Under the pieces are notes generated by a model. It saw nothing but the letters and a program-made list of their open reading frames with translations, searched no databases and had not been told where the DNA came from. Below are positions 7,154-16,438 of a stretch of 64,000 bases of DNA, piece after piece; position 1 is the stretch's first letter, and every line of letters starts with the position of its first letter. The DNA is taken from the NCBI RefSeq assembly GCF_001310225.1, contig NZ_CP012898.1, forward strand, positions 3,162,001 to 3,226,000. The letters run 5' to 3'. The DNA is from Pseudalgibacter alginicilyticus (lineage in GTDB: Bacteria; Bacteroidota; Bacteroidia; Flavobacteriales; Flavobacteriaceae). Made by a program: the position numbers and the translations under genes.

Positions 7154-9751
7154 TTAAAATTGTTGTCCAATTATAAAGTGGGTTTCCCATCCATTTTTAC
7201 TTCCTGTACTGTCAATAGGATCAAAACCATGACCAAAGTCAATACCTAACAATCCAAAGGCAGGCATAAAAATACGAATTCCTAAACCAGCAGAACGTTT
7301 AATGTCAAATGGATTATAGTCTCTAAAGTCATTGTATGACGCACCGCCTTCTACAAAGCCTAAACCATATATTTTGGCAGCTGCACCTAATGTAATTGGG
7401 TAGCGCAGCTCTAAGGAAAATTTATTATAAATGGTACCTCCATCTGTAGATGATAAAGATTGGTTAGGATAACCACGTAGAGCAACAGCTTCTCTACCAT
7501 CTAAACTATAAGTTCCTAGTCCGTCACCACCTAAAAAGAAACGTTCAAACGGAATAACACCTCTGTCATTGTTATAAGCACCTAAAAAACCAAATTCAAA
7601 ACTAGGTTTTAATACCAAGTTTTTAGTTATTTCTGTATACCAATCACCTTTAAAATTTATTTTGTAAAATTCTAACCACTTGTAACGTTCTTGATCTATT
7701 TCTCCAATTCTTGTTAAAGCATTAGATTGGTCTAATGCCGTATCTGGATCAATGTAAATAGCTTCTTGCTCTGTTTTTTCTTCAAGCAAAGCTTCATAAT
7801 CTACACCATTAACTAAAGAATAAGGGAACGAGAATTTTGCCGTGGCAGTAAAACTTGAACCACCGGTAGGGAACACAGGATCAATACGTGTATTGTTTCT
7901 ACTTAATCCCACGGTGTATGACAGGTTATTTGCATATCCATCTTTAAAAGTAAACAGACCTACATCATAATTATTCAAATCGTAGCGTTGGAAACTTAAA
8001 GCTTGTGACAATGTAAAATAATCATCTGGAACACTTAATCTTTTTGCTAAACCAACCGAAATACCTGTAATATTAAAACTTTTACTTTTATCGGCATTTC
8101 CTGTGGTATAATCATAAGAAAATTGTTTTGTTTGAGAAATTGAGGTAGAAAACTGTACAGGTCTTTTTCCTCCTAACCAAGGTTCAGAAAAAGAAAAGCT
8201 ATAGGTTTGATAAAACCTACTTGCTTGTAAGCGTAAAGCTAATTTTTGACCATCACCCATGGGTACTGGTTTGTATGCTTCACCATTAAAAATGTCTTTT
8301 ATAGAAAAGTTGTTGAATGATAATCCTAAGGTTCCAATAAAGCCGCCACCGCCATATCCCCCTTGAAGTTCTATTTGACTAGACCCTGTTTCCTTAACAG
8401 AGTATTCCATGTCAATTGTTCCTTCATTAGGATTTGGGTTGTTAAAATTTGGTGTTATTTCTTGAGCGTCAAAAAAACCAAGTTGACCAAATTCTCTAAC
8501 TGTACGCATTACATTAGCTTTACTGTATAATTGTCCTGGACGTGTACGGATTTCACGATAAATCACGTGGTCGTTTGTTTTGTCGTTTCCAACTACAGTC
8601 ACAGAGTTAAAGTAAGCAGGTTTACCCTCAGAAATTCTAATTTCCATATCTATAACGTTTTCATCAGCACTAACTTCTACAGGGTTTATAGAAGAAAATA
8701 AATATCCTGAGTTTTGATATAGATTGGTAATATCATCTGCATCTGGTTTGGTTGCATCAGCAATACGTTTTTGTAAAAGAACCCCGTTATAAGTGTCTCC
8801 TTTTTTAATACGTAGCATTCTGTTTAATTGTTGGTCGGTATAAACAGAGTTTCCTATAAAGGTAATATCACCAAATTTATAGAGGTCACCTTCTTCAAGA
8901 TTGATATTTATAGAAATAGTTTTATCGCCATTTACAATGATACTATCAGATAGTATTCGAGCATCTCTATACCCGTTTTCTTTGTATTTATCTATTAGAC
9001 TAGATAAATCAGCATGGTATGCAGAATCAATAAATTTTGAACGTTTTAAAAGACGTAATCGGTTGATTTTTTTAGTGCTTTTCATGCTTTTTCTAAGCAC
9101 TTTATCATCTAAATTTGAGTTGCCATTGAATACAATATCGCTAATCTTAACCTTTTCACCTTTATCAATAGCTACTACCATATTAACTCTAGCTGTAGTC
9201 ATAGAGTCTTTAACTTCAATAGTATTTATGTTTACCTTAGTATTGTAAAACCCATCCTTTTTATATTTATTCACAAGGTGGTTTTTTGTGGTAACAATAA
9301 GATTTTCGGTTACTTTAGTACCAGGATTAAGCTTGTTGTCCTTGATGATGCCTTCAAATTTCCCTTTTTTAACTCCCGTTATTTTTACTTCGTTTAATTG
9401 TGGTAAATCTGAGAGTTGAATTTCTAAGTAAGCTACATCGCCTTCGGTTTTTGTAAGATATATTTCTATATCACTAAACAATTTAGAGTTCCATAGTTTT
9501 TTTATGGCACTACTAATATCTTCTCCTGGAATCATTATCTCAGCGCCCTTTCTTAAACCAGAGTAAGTGACAATAGTTTCAGAACTAAAACTCGTGTTTC
9601 CAGAAACAGTAACGTCTCCTAAAGTGTATTTCTTACCATCGCTATATGGTATATTTTGCGCTTGAAGATTCAATCCGATTAGTAGAACTAATGCGGTAAT
9701 GATATGTTTTGTATATAATCTAAATGGTAATGACTTACCTAAGTTGTTCAC
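7154..9751 (-). CDS. bamA: Outer membrane protein assembly factor BamA
   Basis: This is the central subunit of the BAM complex, which inserts beta-barrel proteins into the outer membrane. A signal-anchor stretch (about ITALVLLIGLNLQAQ) is followed by five POTRA-like repeats over roughly the first half and a 16-strand barrel in the second half. The barrel region contains GGYGGGGF and ends in the typical aromatic C-terminus (FIIGQQF). The start is uncertain. The frame is open to 9859, but ATG starts there or at 9799 would overlap uppS by 125 or 65 bases. The GTG at 9751 overlaps uppS by only 17 bases and leaves a plausible signal peptide. It is co-transcribed with uppS and upstream of two ompH genes. 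Confidence 0.93.
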   Translation of the reverse strand: MNNLGKSLPFRLYTKHIITALVLLIGLNLQAQNIPYSDGKKYTLGDVTVSGNTSFSSETIVTYSGLRKGAEIMIPGEDISSAIKKLWNSKLFSDIEIYLTKTEGDVAYLEIQLSDLPQLNEVKITGVKKGKFEGIIKDNKLNPGTKVTENLIVTTKNHLVNKYKKDGFYNTKVNINTIEVKDSMTTARVNMVVAIDKGEKVKISDIVFNGNSNLDDKVLRKSMKSTKKINRLRLLKRSKFIDSAYHADLSSLIDKYKENGYRDARILSDSIIVNGDKTISININLEEGDLYKFGDITFIGNSVYTDQQLNRMLRIKKGDTYNGVLLQKRIADATKPDADDITNLYQNSGYLFSSINPVEVSADENVIDMEIRISEGKPAYFNSVTVVGNDKTNDHVIYREIRTRPGQLYSKANVMRTVREFGQLGFFDAQEITPNFNNPNPNEGTIDMEYSVKETGSSQIELQGGYGGGGFIGTLGLSFNNFSIKDIFNGEAYKPVPMGDGQKLALRLQASRFYQTYSFSFSEPWLGGKRPVQFSTSISQTKQFSYDYTTGNADKSKSFNITGISVGLAKRLSVPDDYFTLSQALSFQRYDLNNYDVGLFTFKDGYANNLSYTVGLSRNNTRIDPVFPTGGSSFTATAKFSFPYSLVNGVDYEALLEEKTEQEAIYIDPDTALDQSNALTRIGEIDQERYKWLEFYKINFKGDWYTEITKNLVLKPSFEFGFLGAYNNDRGVIPFERFFLGGDGLGTYSLDGREAVALRGYPNQSLSSTDGGTIYNKFSLELRYPITLGAAAKIYGLGFVEGGASYNDFRDYNPFDIKRSAGLGIRIFMPAFGLLGIDFGHGFDPIDSTGSKNGWETHFIIGQQF

Positions 9752-10475
9752 TTGTTTTCCCAAATCTTCGTTCCCTTTTTTGATATTCGATAATAGCATT
9801 AAATAAATCTTTCTTTTTAAAGTCCGGCCATAGAATACTTGTAAAGTGTAATTCTGCATAAGCTATTTGCCAAAGTAAAAAGTTACTAATGCGTTGTTCA
9901 CCACTTGTCCGTATAAGCAAATCTACATCTGGTAAATTTTGCGTGTAAAGATGCTCATTAATAATTGATTCATCAATTTTTTCGGGCGAAATTATATTAT
10001 TTTTAACTTTAATACTAATTTCTTTGATAGTGTTTACTAATTCTTCCCTTGAACCGTAGCTTAAGGCTAAGGTTAGAGTCATTCTGTCATTTGTCTTTGT
10101 GACGTTCATAACATCATTTAATTCCTTATAGACTTTAGAAGGGAGTGACTCTATACAACCAATAGTATTTAATTTTATATTGTTGTCTTGAAGTGTTTTG
10201 ATTTCTTTTTTTAATGAAGATACTAATAAGCGCATAAGTGTATCTACTTCAGATTTTGGGCGGTTCCAATTTTCTGTAGAAAAAGCGTATAGTGTTAGGT
10301 TTTCAATACCTAATTCAGCTGAAGATTCAACAACTTCTCGAACTGCCTTAGTACCGTTTTTATGTCCAAAAGCACGTAGCATGCCCTGTTGTTTTGCCCA
10401 GCGTCCATTACCATCCATAATAATGGCAACATGTTTAGGTAGGCTTTTTTTTAATATTTCTTCTTTTAAATCCAT
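9735..10475 (-). CDS. uppS: Isoprenyl transferase (undecaprenyl diphosphate synthase)
   Basis: This cis-prenyltransferase builds the C55 lipid carrier used in peptidoglycan and O-antigen synthesis. It has about 246 residues. The catalytic aspartate (Asp21) lies in the signature HVAIIMDGNGRWAK. Other conserved blocks are STENWNRP and, near the C-terminus, RTSGEQRISNFLLWQ and the DFKKKDL region. The ATG at 10475 is chosen over one at 10508 because it sits one base after the stop of the DUF6089 gene and directly before the conserved start. The 3' end overlaps the bamA start, so translation is probably coupled. Confidence 0.96.
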   Translation of the reverse strand: MDLKEEILKKSLPKHVAIIMDGNGRWAKQQGMLRAFGHKNGTKAVREVVESSAELGIENLTLYAFSTENWNRPKSEVDTLMRLLVSSLKKEIKTLQDNNIKLNTIGCIESLPSKVYKELNDVMNVTKTNDRMTLTLALSYGSREELVNTIKEISIKVKNNIISPEKIDESIINEHLYTQNLPDVDLLIRTSGEQRISNFLLWQIAYAELHFTSILWPDFKKKDLFNAIIEYQKRERRFGKTSEQLR

Positions 10476-10476
10476 A

Positions 10477-11166
10477 TTAATTGATACAATAACACGGGTT
10501 GAGGCCAAAGGTGTAAGTTAAGGTTATTCCTGTAAACATATACCAATCGTCATTGTTTTTATTTCCAAAACTATATAATGATTGTTTGTTTGCTGAATCT
10601 GGAATACTACCATCAATTTCATCTGAAAAAGTGTAACGAGCACCAACCTCAAAACCTAAAATAAAATTATTAATGAAAGTGGTTTTAATGCCTAAAACCA
10701 TTGGGATGCCATAAGCCCAACTCGAGGTGTTTTCAGAGGTTTGTATTCCGTTTAAAAAATAATAGTTGTCATGATGTGCAACACTAATGCCTGTATACAA
10801 GTAGGGTGTGGCTAATTTTTTTCCAGAGTGTAAATTGAAATCAAAAAAGTTGAATTCTAAACCTGCTGAAATTTCTAAAATATTACTTTCAAAGGTATAA
10901 TCTCTTTGTATGCGCCTTGGGTCGTCAGATTTGATGTCTTCGGCTTTTAAATCACTAAAAATTATGGAAGCTCTCCATGAGTGCCTTGCGCTTTTATTCC
11001 ATTTATAGATGCCTCCAAAAGCCAGTTGATTTGGTGAAATATAATCAGTTGCACCTACATCACCAATCAAATTACTCCCACCAGCAAAAATGCCAATTTC
11101 ATTGATTTGAGCTTCGGTAATTTGATAGCTTAAAATGCTTATTAAAATAATGATTATGTGCCTCAT
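10477..11166 (-). CDS. DUF6089 family outer membrane protein
   Basis: This 229-residue exported protein has a clear signal peptide (residues 1-19, ending TEAQ). An N-terminal motif EIGIFAGGSNLIGDVG is followed by beta-strands with alternating aromatic residues, consistent with a small outer-membrane barrel. It matches the DUF6089 family, which in flavobacteria is invariably found next to uppS and bamA. It ends one base before the uppS start. The specific function is unknown. Context suggests an envelope-assembly role. Confidence 0.85.
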   Translation of the reverse strand: MRHIIIILISILSYQITEAQINEIGIFAGGSNLIGDVGATDYISPNQLAFGGIYKWNKSARHSWRASIIFSDLKAEDIKSDDPRRIQRDYTFESNILEISAGLEFNFFDFNLHSGKKLATPYLYTGISVAHHDNYYFLNGIQTSENTSSWAYGIPMVLGIKTTFINNFILGFEVGARYTFSDEIDGSIPDSANKQSLYSFGNKNNDDWYMFTGITLTYTFGLNPCYCIN

Positions 11167-11286
11167 AGGTGTTAAAAAGTTTGCAAATATAACAAATAAG
11201 ATTTGACTGCTATAATTTGAGTTTAATAGTATCTCATTAAAACAGTTTTTATTTCTAATTATTGTTTAATTGCAATGTTTATCAAA

Positions 11287-12171
11287 TTAATTGCGTTTAT
11301 CTTCTCCCCAGAGTAGTTTTTTTCGGAGGGTGTCTAAAAAGCTTTCGTTCAATAAGTCAATCATTTTAATTTTAAAATCAGCTTTTTTTATTTTTATTAA
11401 TGTACCATTATCTAAAGTGGTTATTCTAGAGTCTAAGGATACTAAATGATGGTCTTCTCGACCAGCTACTTTTAAATGGATTTCCGTAGAATCCGGAATT
11501 ATTAATGGGCGAGCACTTAAGTTATGAGGTGCTATAGGTGCTAAAACAAAACTATTGGTGCTTGGAGTAATAACTGGGCCGCCACAGCTCAAAGAATAAC
11601 CTGTGGAGCCTGTTGGAGTAGAAACTATGAGTCCATCGCTCCAGTAAGATGTTAAATATTCATCATCCAAATAGGTTTCTACGGTTATCATGGATGTGGT
11701 GTTTTTTCTACTGATAGCTACTTCGTTTAAAGCAAAGTTTAATCCTGAAATGTCTTTGTTTTCTGGCTCGGTTTCAACAGATAACAAGCTTCGTTCCGAT
11801 ATTTTATATTTGCCATCAATAATATTTTGGATGGCACTTTCTATTTGATTAATTTGTATAGTTGCTAGGAAACCTAATCTCCCTGTATTGATTCCAATGA
11901 TAGGAATGCCTAAATCTTTAACAAAAACAATAGCCCTTAGGATCGTGCCATCACCTCCTATGCTTACTAAAAAATCAAAGGATGTGTCTAAAGTATCAAA
12001 GGTTTTAAAAGAGGTGTAATCATCCAAATTTGGTGAGTTACTTTTTATTAGGTTAAAAAATTCGGTTTCAATATAAGCATCGGCATTTTTTTTCAATAAA
12101 TAAGAAAACAATCTTTCAACTGAAATAGTAGTGGTTTCGTTATAAAACCGTCCAAAAACAGCAACTTTCAT
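11287..12171 (-). CDS. nadK: NAD kinase
   Basis: The enzyme phosphorylates NAD+ to NADP+ using ATP or polyphosphate. It has 294 residues, normal for the family. The catalytic GGDGT motif is at residues 72-76, followed by the NAD-binding NE-x-A-I-x-R-like block (FALNEVAISRKN) and the glycine-rich TPTGSTGYSLSCGGP motif. It is cytoplasmic. It is the second gene of the envelope cluster, five bases after the CBS gene. Confidence 0.97.
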   Translation of the reverse strand: MKVAVFGRFYNETTTISVERLFSYLLKKNADAYIETEFFNLIKSNSPNLDDYTSFKTFDTLDTSFDFLVSIGGDGTILRAIVFVKDLGIPIIGINTGRLGFLATIQINQIESAIQNIIDGKYKISERSLLSVETEPENKDISGLNFALNEVAISRKNTTSMITVETYLDDEYLTSYWSDGLIVSTPTGSTGYSLSCGGPVITPSTNSFVLAPIAPHNLSARPLIIPDSTEIHLKVAGREDHHLVSLDSRITTLDNGTLIKIKKADFKIKMIDLLNESFLDTLRKKLLWGEDKRN

Positions 12172-12176
12172 AGGTT

Positions 12177-12836
12177 TTAAATGTTTAGGTATTTATTTAA
12201 ATAATCAGACCGTTCTTTTAAACTCTCTAAATAACTGTCATCTTCGTGTCCTGAAACCACTTGGTAACTATAACGTCTAAAGGTTTGAATGATGGTATCT
12301 AAACTGGTGTTTCCTATTTTTAAGGTAACTTGTATTAAATTGGGTTTCATTTTAGAAACAAAAGCTCCTAAGATTCTTCCGTTGTTAGATTCAATAATCT
12401 GGCTGATTTCACTAAACGAATAGTCGTTAATACCTTTTTCAATTACCAAAACACTTCCAGCTTCTGAGAAAAAAGGTGATTCACTAAATAAACTGATAAT
12501 ATCATTAAGCTCATAATAACCTAAATAGTTGTTTTTATGATTTAAAACAGGCATAATATTTGTTGAGTTTTTAGCAAAAATTTCTAAAATATCTAACCAC
12601 AGTGCATTTTCTCTAACAAAAAAACCTTCAATGGCATATTTGTAATCTTCTAAGGTTTTATTACTTTCAAAACAATAAGCATCGGTTTCAGAAAAACATC
12701 CTAAAAACACATCGTTATTGTCTATTACCGGCATGTGGGAAAATGTTAACTGATTAAAAAGCACTTGTAGTTCACTAATTTTGTTAGAACTAATAAGTGG
12801 TTTAATGTCGTTTATTATGTATTCTGAAAGTTTCAT
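12177..12836 (-). CDS. CBS-domain protein of the nadK cluster
   Basis: This 219-residue cytoplasmic protein has a pair of CBS motifs in its first 135 residues (blocks around FSHMPVIDNNDVFLG and TNIMPVLNHKNNYLGYY). Its C-terminal ACT-like region is at about 145-215. CBS pairs bind adenosyl nucleotides, so a nucleotide-sensing role next to NAD kinase is reasonable but inferred. It is the first gene of the minus-strand cluster and diverges from pdxJ across 89 bases, an arrangement I recognise as conserved in Flavobacteriaceae. Confidence 0.85.
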   Translation of the reverse strand: MKLSEYIINDIKPLISSNKISELQVLFNQLTFSHMPVIDNNDVFLGCFSETDAYCFESNKTLEDYKYAIEGFFVRENALWLDILEIFAKNSTNIMPVLNHKNNYLGYYELNDIISLFSESPFFSEAGSVLVIEKGINDYSFSEISQIIESNNGRILGAFVSKMKPNLIQVTLKIGNTSLDTIIQTFRRYSYQVVSGHEDDSYLESLKERSDYLNKYLNI

Positions 12837-12925
12837 GACACAAAGTTATTATGATTGCAAATTAATCAAAAAAATAGCATATATGCCTTTTCTACTTTGT
12901 ATTTTTGCCTTTTTAAACTTGATAC

Positions 12926-13639
12926 ATGACAAAGTTAAGTGTAAATATTAATAAGATAGCCACATTGCGAAATTCAAGAGGTGGTGATGTGCCTAATGTC
13001 TTGCAATTTGCTAAAGATGTGCAACGATTTGGTGCAGAAGGCGTTACAGTTCATCCAAGGCCAGATGAACGGCATATTCGTTATCAAGATGCACGCGATT
13101 TAAAATCTGTAGTGCATACTGAATATAATATAGAAGGTAATCCAGTGCCATCTTTTATGGATTTAGTTTTGCAGATAAAGCCTACACAAGTAACTTTGGT
13201 GCCAGATGCCGAAGACGCTATTACAAGTAATGCGGGTTGGGACACTATAAAACATAAAAGTTTTTTGGTTGATGTTATTAAAGAATTTCATAAAAATGGT
13301 ATTAGAACGTCTATTTTTGTAGATCCAGTATTGAGTCAAATTGAAGGAGCAAAGGCTACTGGAACTGATAGGATAGAATTGTATACTGAAGGGTTTGCGC
13401 TTCAATATGGTTTAGGAAATACTGGAGCTATAAAACCCTATGTAGAAAGTGCTGTTTTAGCGAATCAATTTGATTTGGGTATTAATGCTGGTCATGATCT
13501 GTCATTGGAGAATATTCAATTTTTCAAGCAAAATATTCCGGGTTTATTAGAAGTTTCTATTGGGCATGCTCTTATTGCAGAAAGTTTATATTTGGGTATT
13601 GAAAATGTAATCCAAATGTATTTAAATAAACTAAAATAA
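12926..13639 (+). CDS. pdxJ: Pyridoxine 5'-phosphate synthase
   Basis: The enzyme condenses 3-amino-2-oxopropyl phosphate with deoxyxylulose 5-phosphate to give pyridoxine 5'-phosphate (DXP-dependent vitamin B6 route). The 237-residue TIM barrel begins with the hallmark LSVNINKIATLRNSRGG and contains GVTVHPRPDERHI and NAGHDLSLEN, both conserved substrate-binding segments. A -7-like promoter element, TATTTTTG, is at 12900-12907. It is divergent from the CBS-nadK cluster. Confidence 0.97.
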   Translation: MTKLSVNINKIATLRNSRGGDVPNVLQFAKDVQRFGAEGVTVHPRPDERHIRYQDARDLKSVVHTEYNIEGNPVPSFMDLVLQIKPTQVTLVPDAEDAITSNAGWDTIKHKSFLVDVIKEFHKNGIRTSIFVDPVLSQIEGAKATGTDRIELYTEGFALQYGLGNTGAIKPYVESAVLANQFDLGINAGHDLSLENIQFFKQNIPGLLEVSIGHALIAESLYLGIENVIQMYLNKLK

Positions 13640-13665
13640 TTTTGAAATAAGGAATTTAAAAAATC

Positions 13666-14439
13666 ATGAATCACATGCTGTTACATTCAAATATTTTAGG
13701 AGAAGGAGCCCCTTTTATTATTCTTCATGGATTTTTAGGAACAAGTGATAACTGGAAAACAATGGGAACTGAATTTAGAGATAAAGGATTTCAAGTTCAT
13801 TTGATAGATCAGCGTAACCACGGACAAAGTTTTTGGGATGATACTTTTAATTATGAGGTGTTGGCTGATGATTTAAAGCATTATTGTGAGCACTATCAGT
13901 TGGATAATATTGTGCTTTTAGGGCATTCTATGGGTGGTAAAACCGCCATGTTATTTGCAACACTTTATCCAGAGTTGGTTTCTAAATTAATTGTAGCAGA
14001 TATTTCTCCACGTTTTTATCCAGAACATCATCAGACTATTTTAGAAGGCTTACAATCTATTGATTTTGAAGAGGTTAAAAGCAGGGGGGTGGCTGATAAA
14101 ATTTTAGGTAACTATATTACGGATTTTGGTACACGTCAATTTCTTCTTAAAAATTTATATTGGAAACAAAAAGGAGAACTTGCTTTTAGAATGAATTTGA
14201 AAGTTTTGGTGAAAAATATTTCGGAAATTGGACAAGCATTATCAAATGATGCGCTTTTTAATAGCGATGCATTGTTTTTGCGTGGTGATAAGTCAGATTA
14301 TATACAGAAGCAAGATGAGAACTTGATATTACATCATTTTCCAAAATCTCAGATTGTAAGTATAAAAAATGCAGGACATTGGCTGCACGCCGAAAATCCT
14401 AAAGACTTTTTTGAGGCGGTAATGCGGTTTCTTAGTTAA
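13666..14439 (+). CDS. Alpha/beta-fold hydrolase (YbfF-like esterase)
   Basis: This is a 257-residue cytoplasmic serine hydrolase. The nucleophile elbow is GHSMGG. The oxyanion-hole HGFLGTSDNW segment lies near the N-terminus, the acidic residue lies in the RGDKSDYI region and the catalytic His is in NAGHWLHAENP. The pattern HGFLG...NHG is typical of the YbfF/ABHD11 esterase group. Substrate is unknown. It follows pdxJ by 26 bases and is probably co-transcribed; AAGGA lies about 13 bases before the ATG. Confidence 0.88.
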   Translation: MNHMLLHSNILGEGAPFIILHGFLGTSDNWKTMGTEFRDKGFQVHLIDQRNHGQSFWDDTFNYEVLADDLKHYCEHYQLDNIVLLGHSMGGKTAMLFATLYPELVSKLIVADISPRFYPEHHQTILEGLQSIDFEEVKSRGVADKILGNYITDFGTRQFLLKNLYWKQKGELAFRMNLKVLVKNISEIGQALSNDALFNSDALFLRGDKSDYIQKQDENLILHHFPKSQIVSIKNAGHWLHAENPKDFFEAVMRFLS

Positions 14440-14472
14440 TTTATTTTTACTTTTAATAAAAATATAATTATT

Positions 14473-14826
14473 ATGAACTTTATTCTCAGACTTTTATTAA
14501 CTGCTTTAGCAGTGGTTATTTTAGCATATTTTTTACCTGGTGTAAATTTGTCAGGCAATGAAATTACTACAGCTATTATTGTTGCCATTGTGTTGGCTGT
14601 ATTAAATGCATTGGTAAAGCCCGTGTTGGTTATTTTAACTTTACCAATAACTGTAGTAACTTTAGGGTTGTTTCTGTTAATTATTAATGCGCTTATCATT
14701 CTATTAGCAGACAAATTAATTGATGGGTTTTCGGTTAGTAGTATCTGGACTGCCATACTATTTAGTATTCTATTATCCTTTTTGCAATCTATACTACATT
14801 CCCTTTTAAATGAAGATAAAAAATAG
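14473..14826 (+). CDS. Phage holin family 4-like (PF04020/YvlD-type) membrane protein
   Basis: This small membrane protein of 117 residues has four hydrophobic helices. The motifs ALAVVILAYFLPGVN, ALVKPVLVILTLPITVVTLGLF and NALIILLADKLIDGF are typical of the YvlD/phage-holin-family-4 group. Despite its name, this family is mostly chromosomal with no proven holin function. Nothing else here suggests phage. It follows the hydrolase by 33 bases and is followed by a promoter palindrome that probably separates it from tig. Confidence 0.85.
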   Translation: MNFILRLLLTALAVVILAYFLPGVNLSGNEITTAIIVAIVLAVLNALVKPVLVILTLPITVVTLGLFLLIINALIILLADKLIDGFSVSSIWTAILFSILLSFLQSILHSLLNEDKK

Positions 14827-14851
14827 CTTAAAAATCAGCTAATTAAAAACT

Positions 14852-14889
14852 TTGTTGGGATGTAAAAATATATTATTTTTGCATCCCAA
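14852..14889 (+). promoter_or_regulatory. tig promoter embedded in a long inverted repeat
   Basis: A flavobacterial promoter TTG (14852-14854), N19, TATTTTTG (14874-14881) lies about 88 bases before the tig start. The same stretch forms a long palindrome: TTGGGATG (14855-14862) pairs with CATCCCAA (14882-14889), and an A5/T5 inner stem brings the promoter into one hairpin. It may also act as a terminator for the upstream membrane gene. Confidence 0.6.
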
Positions 14890-14968
14890 TTTTGGTTACA
14901 TAAATTTTAGGGTTTTAAAAAAACCTTATATTGTTAAATGCCTGATTTAAGGCTTTATATCATATAAA

Positions 14969-16297
14969 ATGAATATTACAAGAGAAAACGTAGATGCATT
15001 AAATGCTGTAGTGAAAGTAGATATCGCGAAAGAAGATTATAGCGATAAGGTTGAGAAAATCTTAGCAGATTACCGTAAAACAGCAAACATTCCCGGTTTT
15101 AGAAAAGGTCATGTGCCAATGGGCATGGTTAAAAAACAATATGGAAAAGCAGTATTGGTAGATGAAGTAAATAAATTACTTCAAGATGCATTAAATAAAT
15201 ATTTAACAGAGGAAAAGTTAGATGTGTTAGGGCAGCCTTTACCAAAACCTCAAGATGACATTAATTGGGATGCTGATGGGTTCTCTTTTGAATTTGAATT
15301 AGGTTTAGCTCCAGAATTTGAGGTAGAATTAAAAAGTAAAAAAGCCATTACGCAATATAATATTGTGGCTGATGACAAAATGATTGATGAGCAAATTGAG
15401 CGTATTCAAAAGCAATATGGGAAATTAGTGTCTCAAGACATTGTTGAAAAAAATAGTGAAATTACTGGAGTTTATAGAAATGAAGAGCGTGAGATTGAAA
15501 ACACAGTTACTTTAACACTTGATAAATTTAAAGGAAAAGCTACTGAAAAACAATTTATTGGAGCAAAGTCTGGTGATGTTATTGCATTGCAAACAAAAGG
15601 ACTTTATAATGATGATCATGATTTAATGCATGCTTTAAAGGTGGATCATGATACGGTTCATGGTTTAGATATTGAAGTAACATTTACAATTTCTGAAATA
15701 AACAAACGTGAGTTGGCAGATTTAGATCAAGAATTATTTGATAAATTATTTGGCAAAGATGCTGTAACTTCTGTAACAGAACTTAAAGGGAAAATTAAAG
15801 AAGATGCTGAGAAGCAATTTGCACAACAAGCGGAACAAAAACTTTTAAATGATGTTACTGAATATTTAGTTGATAATACAAAATTTGATTTACCGGCTGA
15901 GTTTCTTACCAAATGGATGCAAACTGCAGGAGAAAAGGAAATTGATGCACAGCAAGCAAAAGAAGAATATGAGAAGTCAGAAAAAAGCTTGCGTTATCAA
16001 TTAATTGAAGGGAAGTTAATTGCAGATAATAACATTCAAGTGACTATGGATGATATTAAAGGACATGCGAGAGAAATGATTAAAGGACAAATGGCTCAGT
16101 TTGGTCAAATGAATCCTTCAGATAAGGAATTGGATGATATTGCAGCACGTGTGCTTTCTAACCAAGAAGAAGCACGTCGTATTTCTGAGCAGTTGGTAAG
16201 TCAAAAATTGCTTGCTATGTATAAAGAAAAAGCAAATATTAAAGTAAAAGAAATCACATATGAAAACTTTGTTAAAGAAGTTTATGGCGATAAATAA
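14969..16297 (+). CDS. tig: Trigger factor (ribosome-associated chaperone)
   Basis: This chaperone binds the ribosomal exit tunnel and shields nascent chains. It has 442 residues. The N-terminal ribosome-binding domain carries the signature GFRKGHVPMGMVKKQYG (about 43-59). The middle region (about 150-245) corresponds to the PPIase domain but is diverged and lacks a recognisable FKBP active-site pattern. The C-terminal arms (about 255-420) are helical and charged. It is transcribed from the palindromic promoter upstream and ends in a strong terminator before clpP, so tig is its own unit although it lies next to its usual neighbours clpP and clpX. Confidence 0.96.
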   Translation: MNITRENVDALNAVVKVDIAKEDYSDKVEKILADYRKTANIPGFRKGHVPMGMVKKQYGKAVLVDEVNKLLQDALNKYLTEEKLDVLGQPLPKPQDDINWDADGFSFEFELGLAPEFEVELKSKKAITQYNIVADDKMIDEQIERIQKQYGKLVSQDIVEKNSEITGVYRNEEREIENTVTLTLDKFKGKATEKQFIGAKSGDVIALQTKGLYNDDHDLMHALKVDHDTVHGLDIEVTFTISEINKRELADLDQELFDKLFGKDAVTSVTELKGKIKEDAEKQFAQQAEQKLLNDVTEYLVDNTKFDLPAEFLTKWMQTAGEKEIDAQQAKEEYEKSEKSLRYQLIEGKLIADNNIQVTMDDIKGHAREMIKGQMAQFGQMNPSDKELDDIAARVLSNQEEARRISEQLVSQKLLAMYKEKANIKVKEITYENFVKEVYGDK

Positions 16298-16320
16298 GTA
16301 AATAATAATTGCTTATATTT

Positions 16321-16354
16321 AGGCGCTTAAATCAATCGATTTAAGCGCCTTTTT
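16321..16354 (+). terminator. Rho-independent terminator of tig
   Basis: A perfect 13-bp stem, AGGCGCTTAAATC with its complement, has a four-base loop followed by TTTT. It begins 24 bases after the tig stop. Confidence 0.9.
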
Positions 16355-16438
16355 ATTCAGAATGAATTTTTTCTAAAGAGGTTTAGTACATCTTGATAAA
16401 AATCAGGGTTTTAATCAAAAAAAATATAAAAACAGATT

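Noticed and set aside
7154-9859. BamA starting at the ATG at 9859 or 9799
   Set aside because: Those starts overlap uppS by 125 or 65 bases and add a long soluble stretch before the signal peptide; GTG 9751 is more plausible, though not proven.
14473-14826. Prophage because of a holin-family protein
   Set aside because: The family is widespread in chromosomes outside phages, and there are no other phage genes nearby; the surroundings are core genes.
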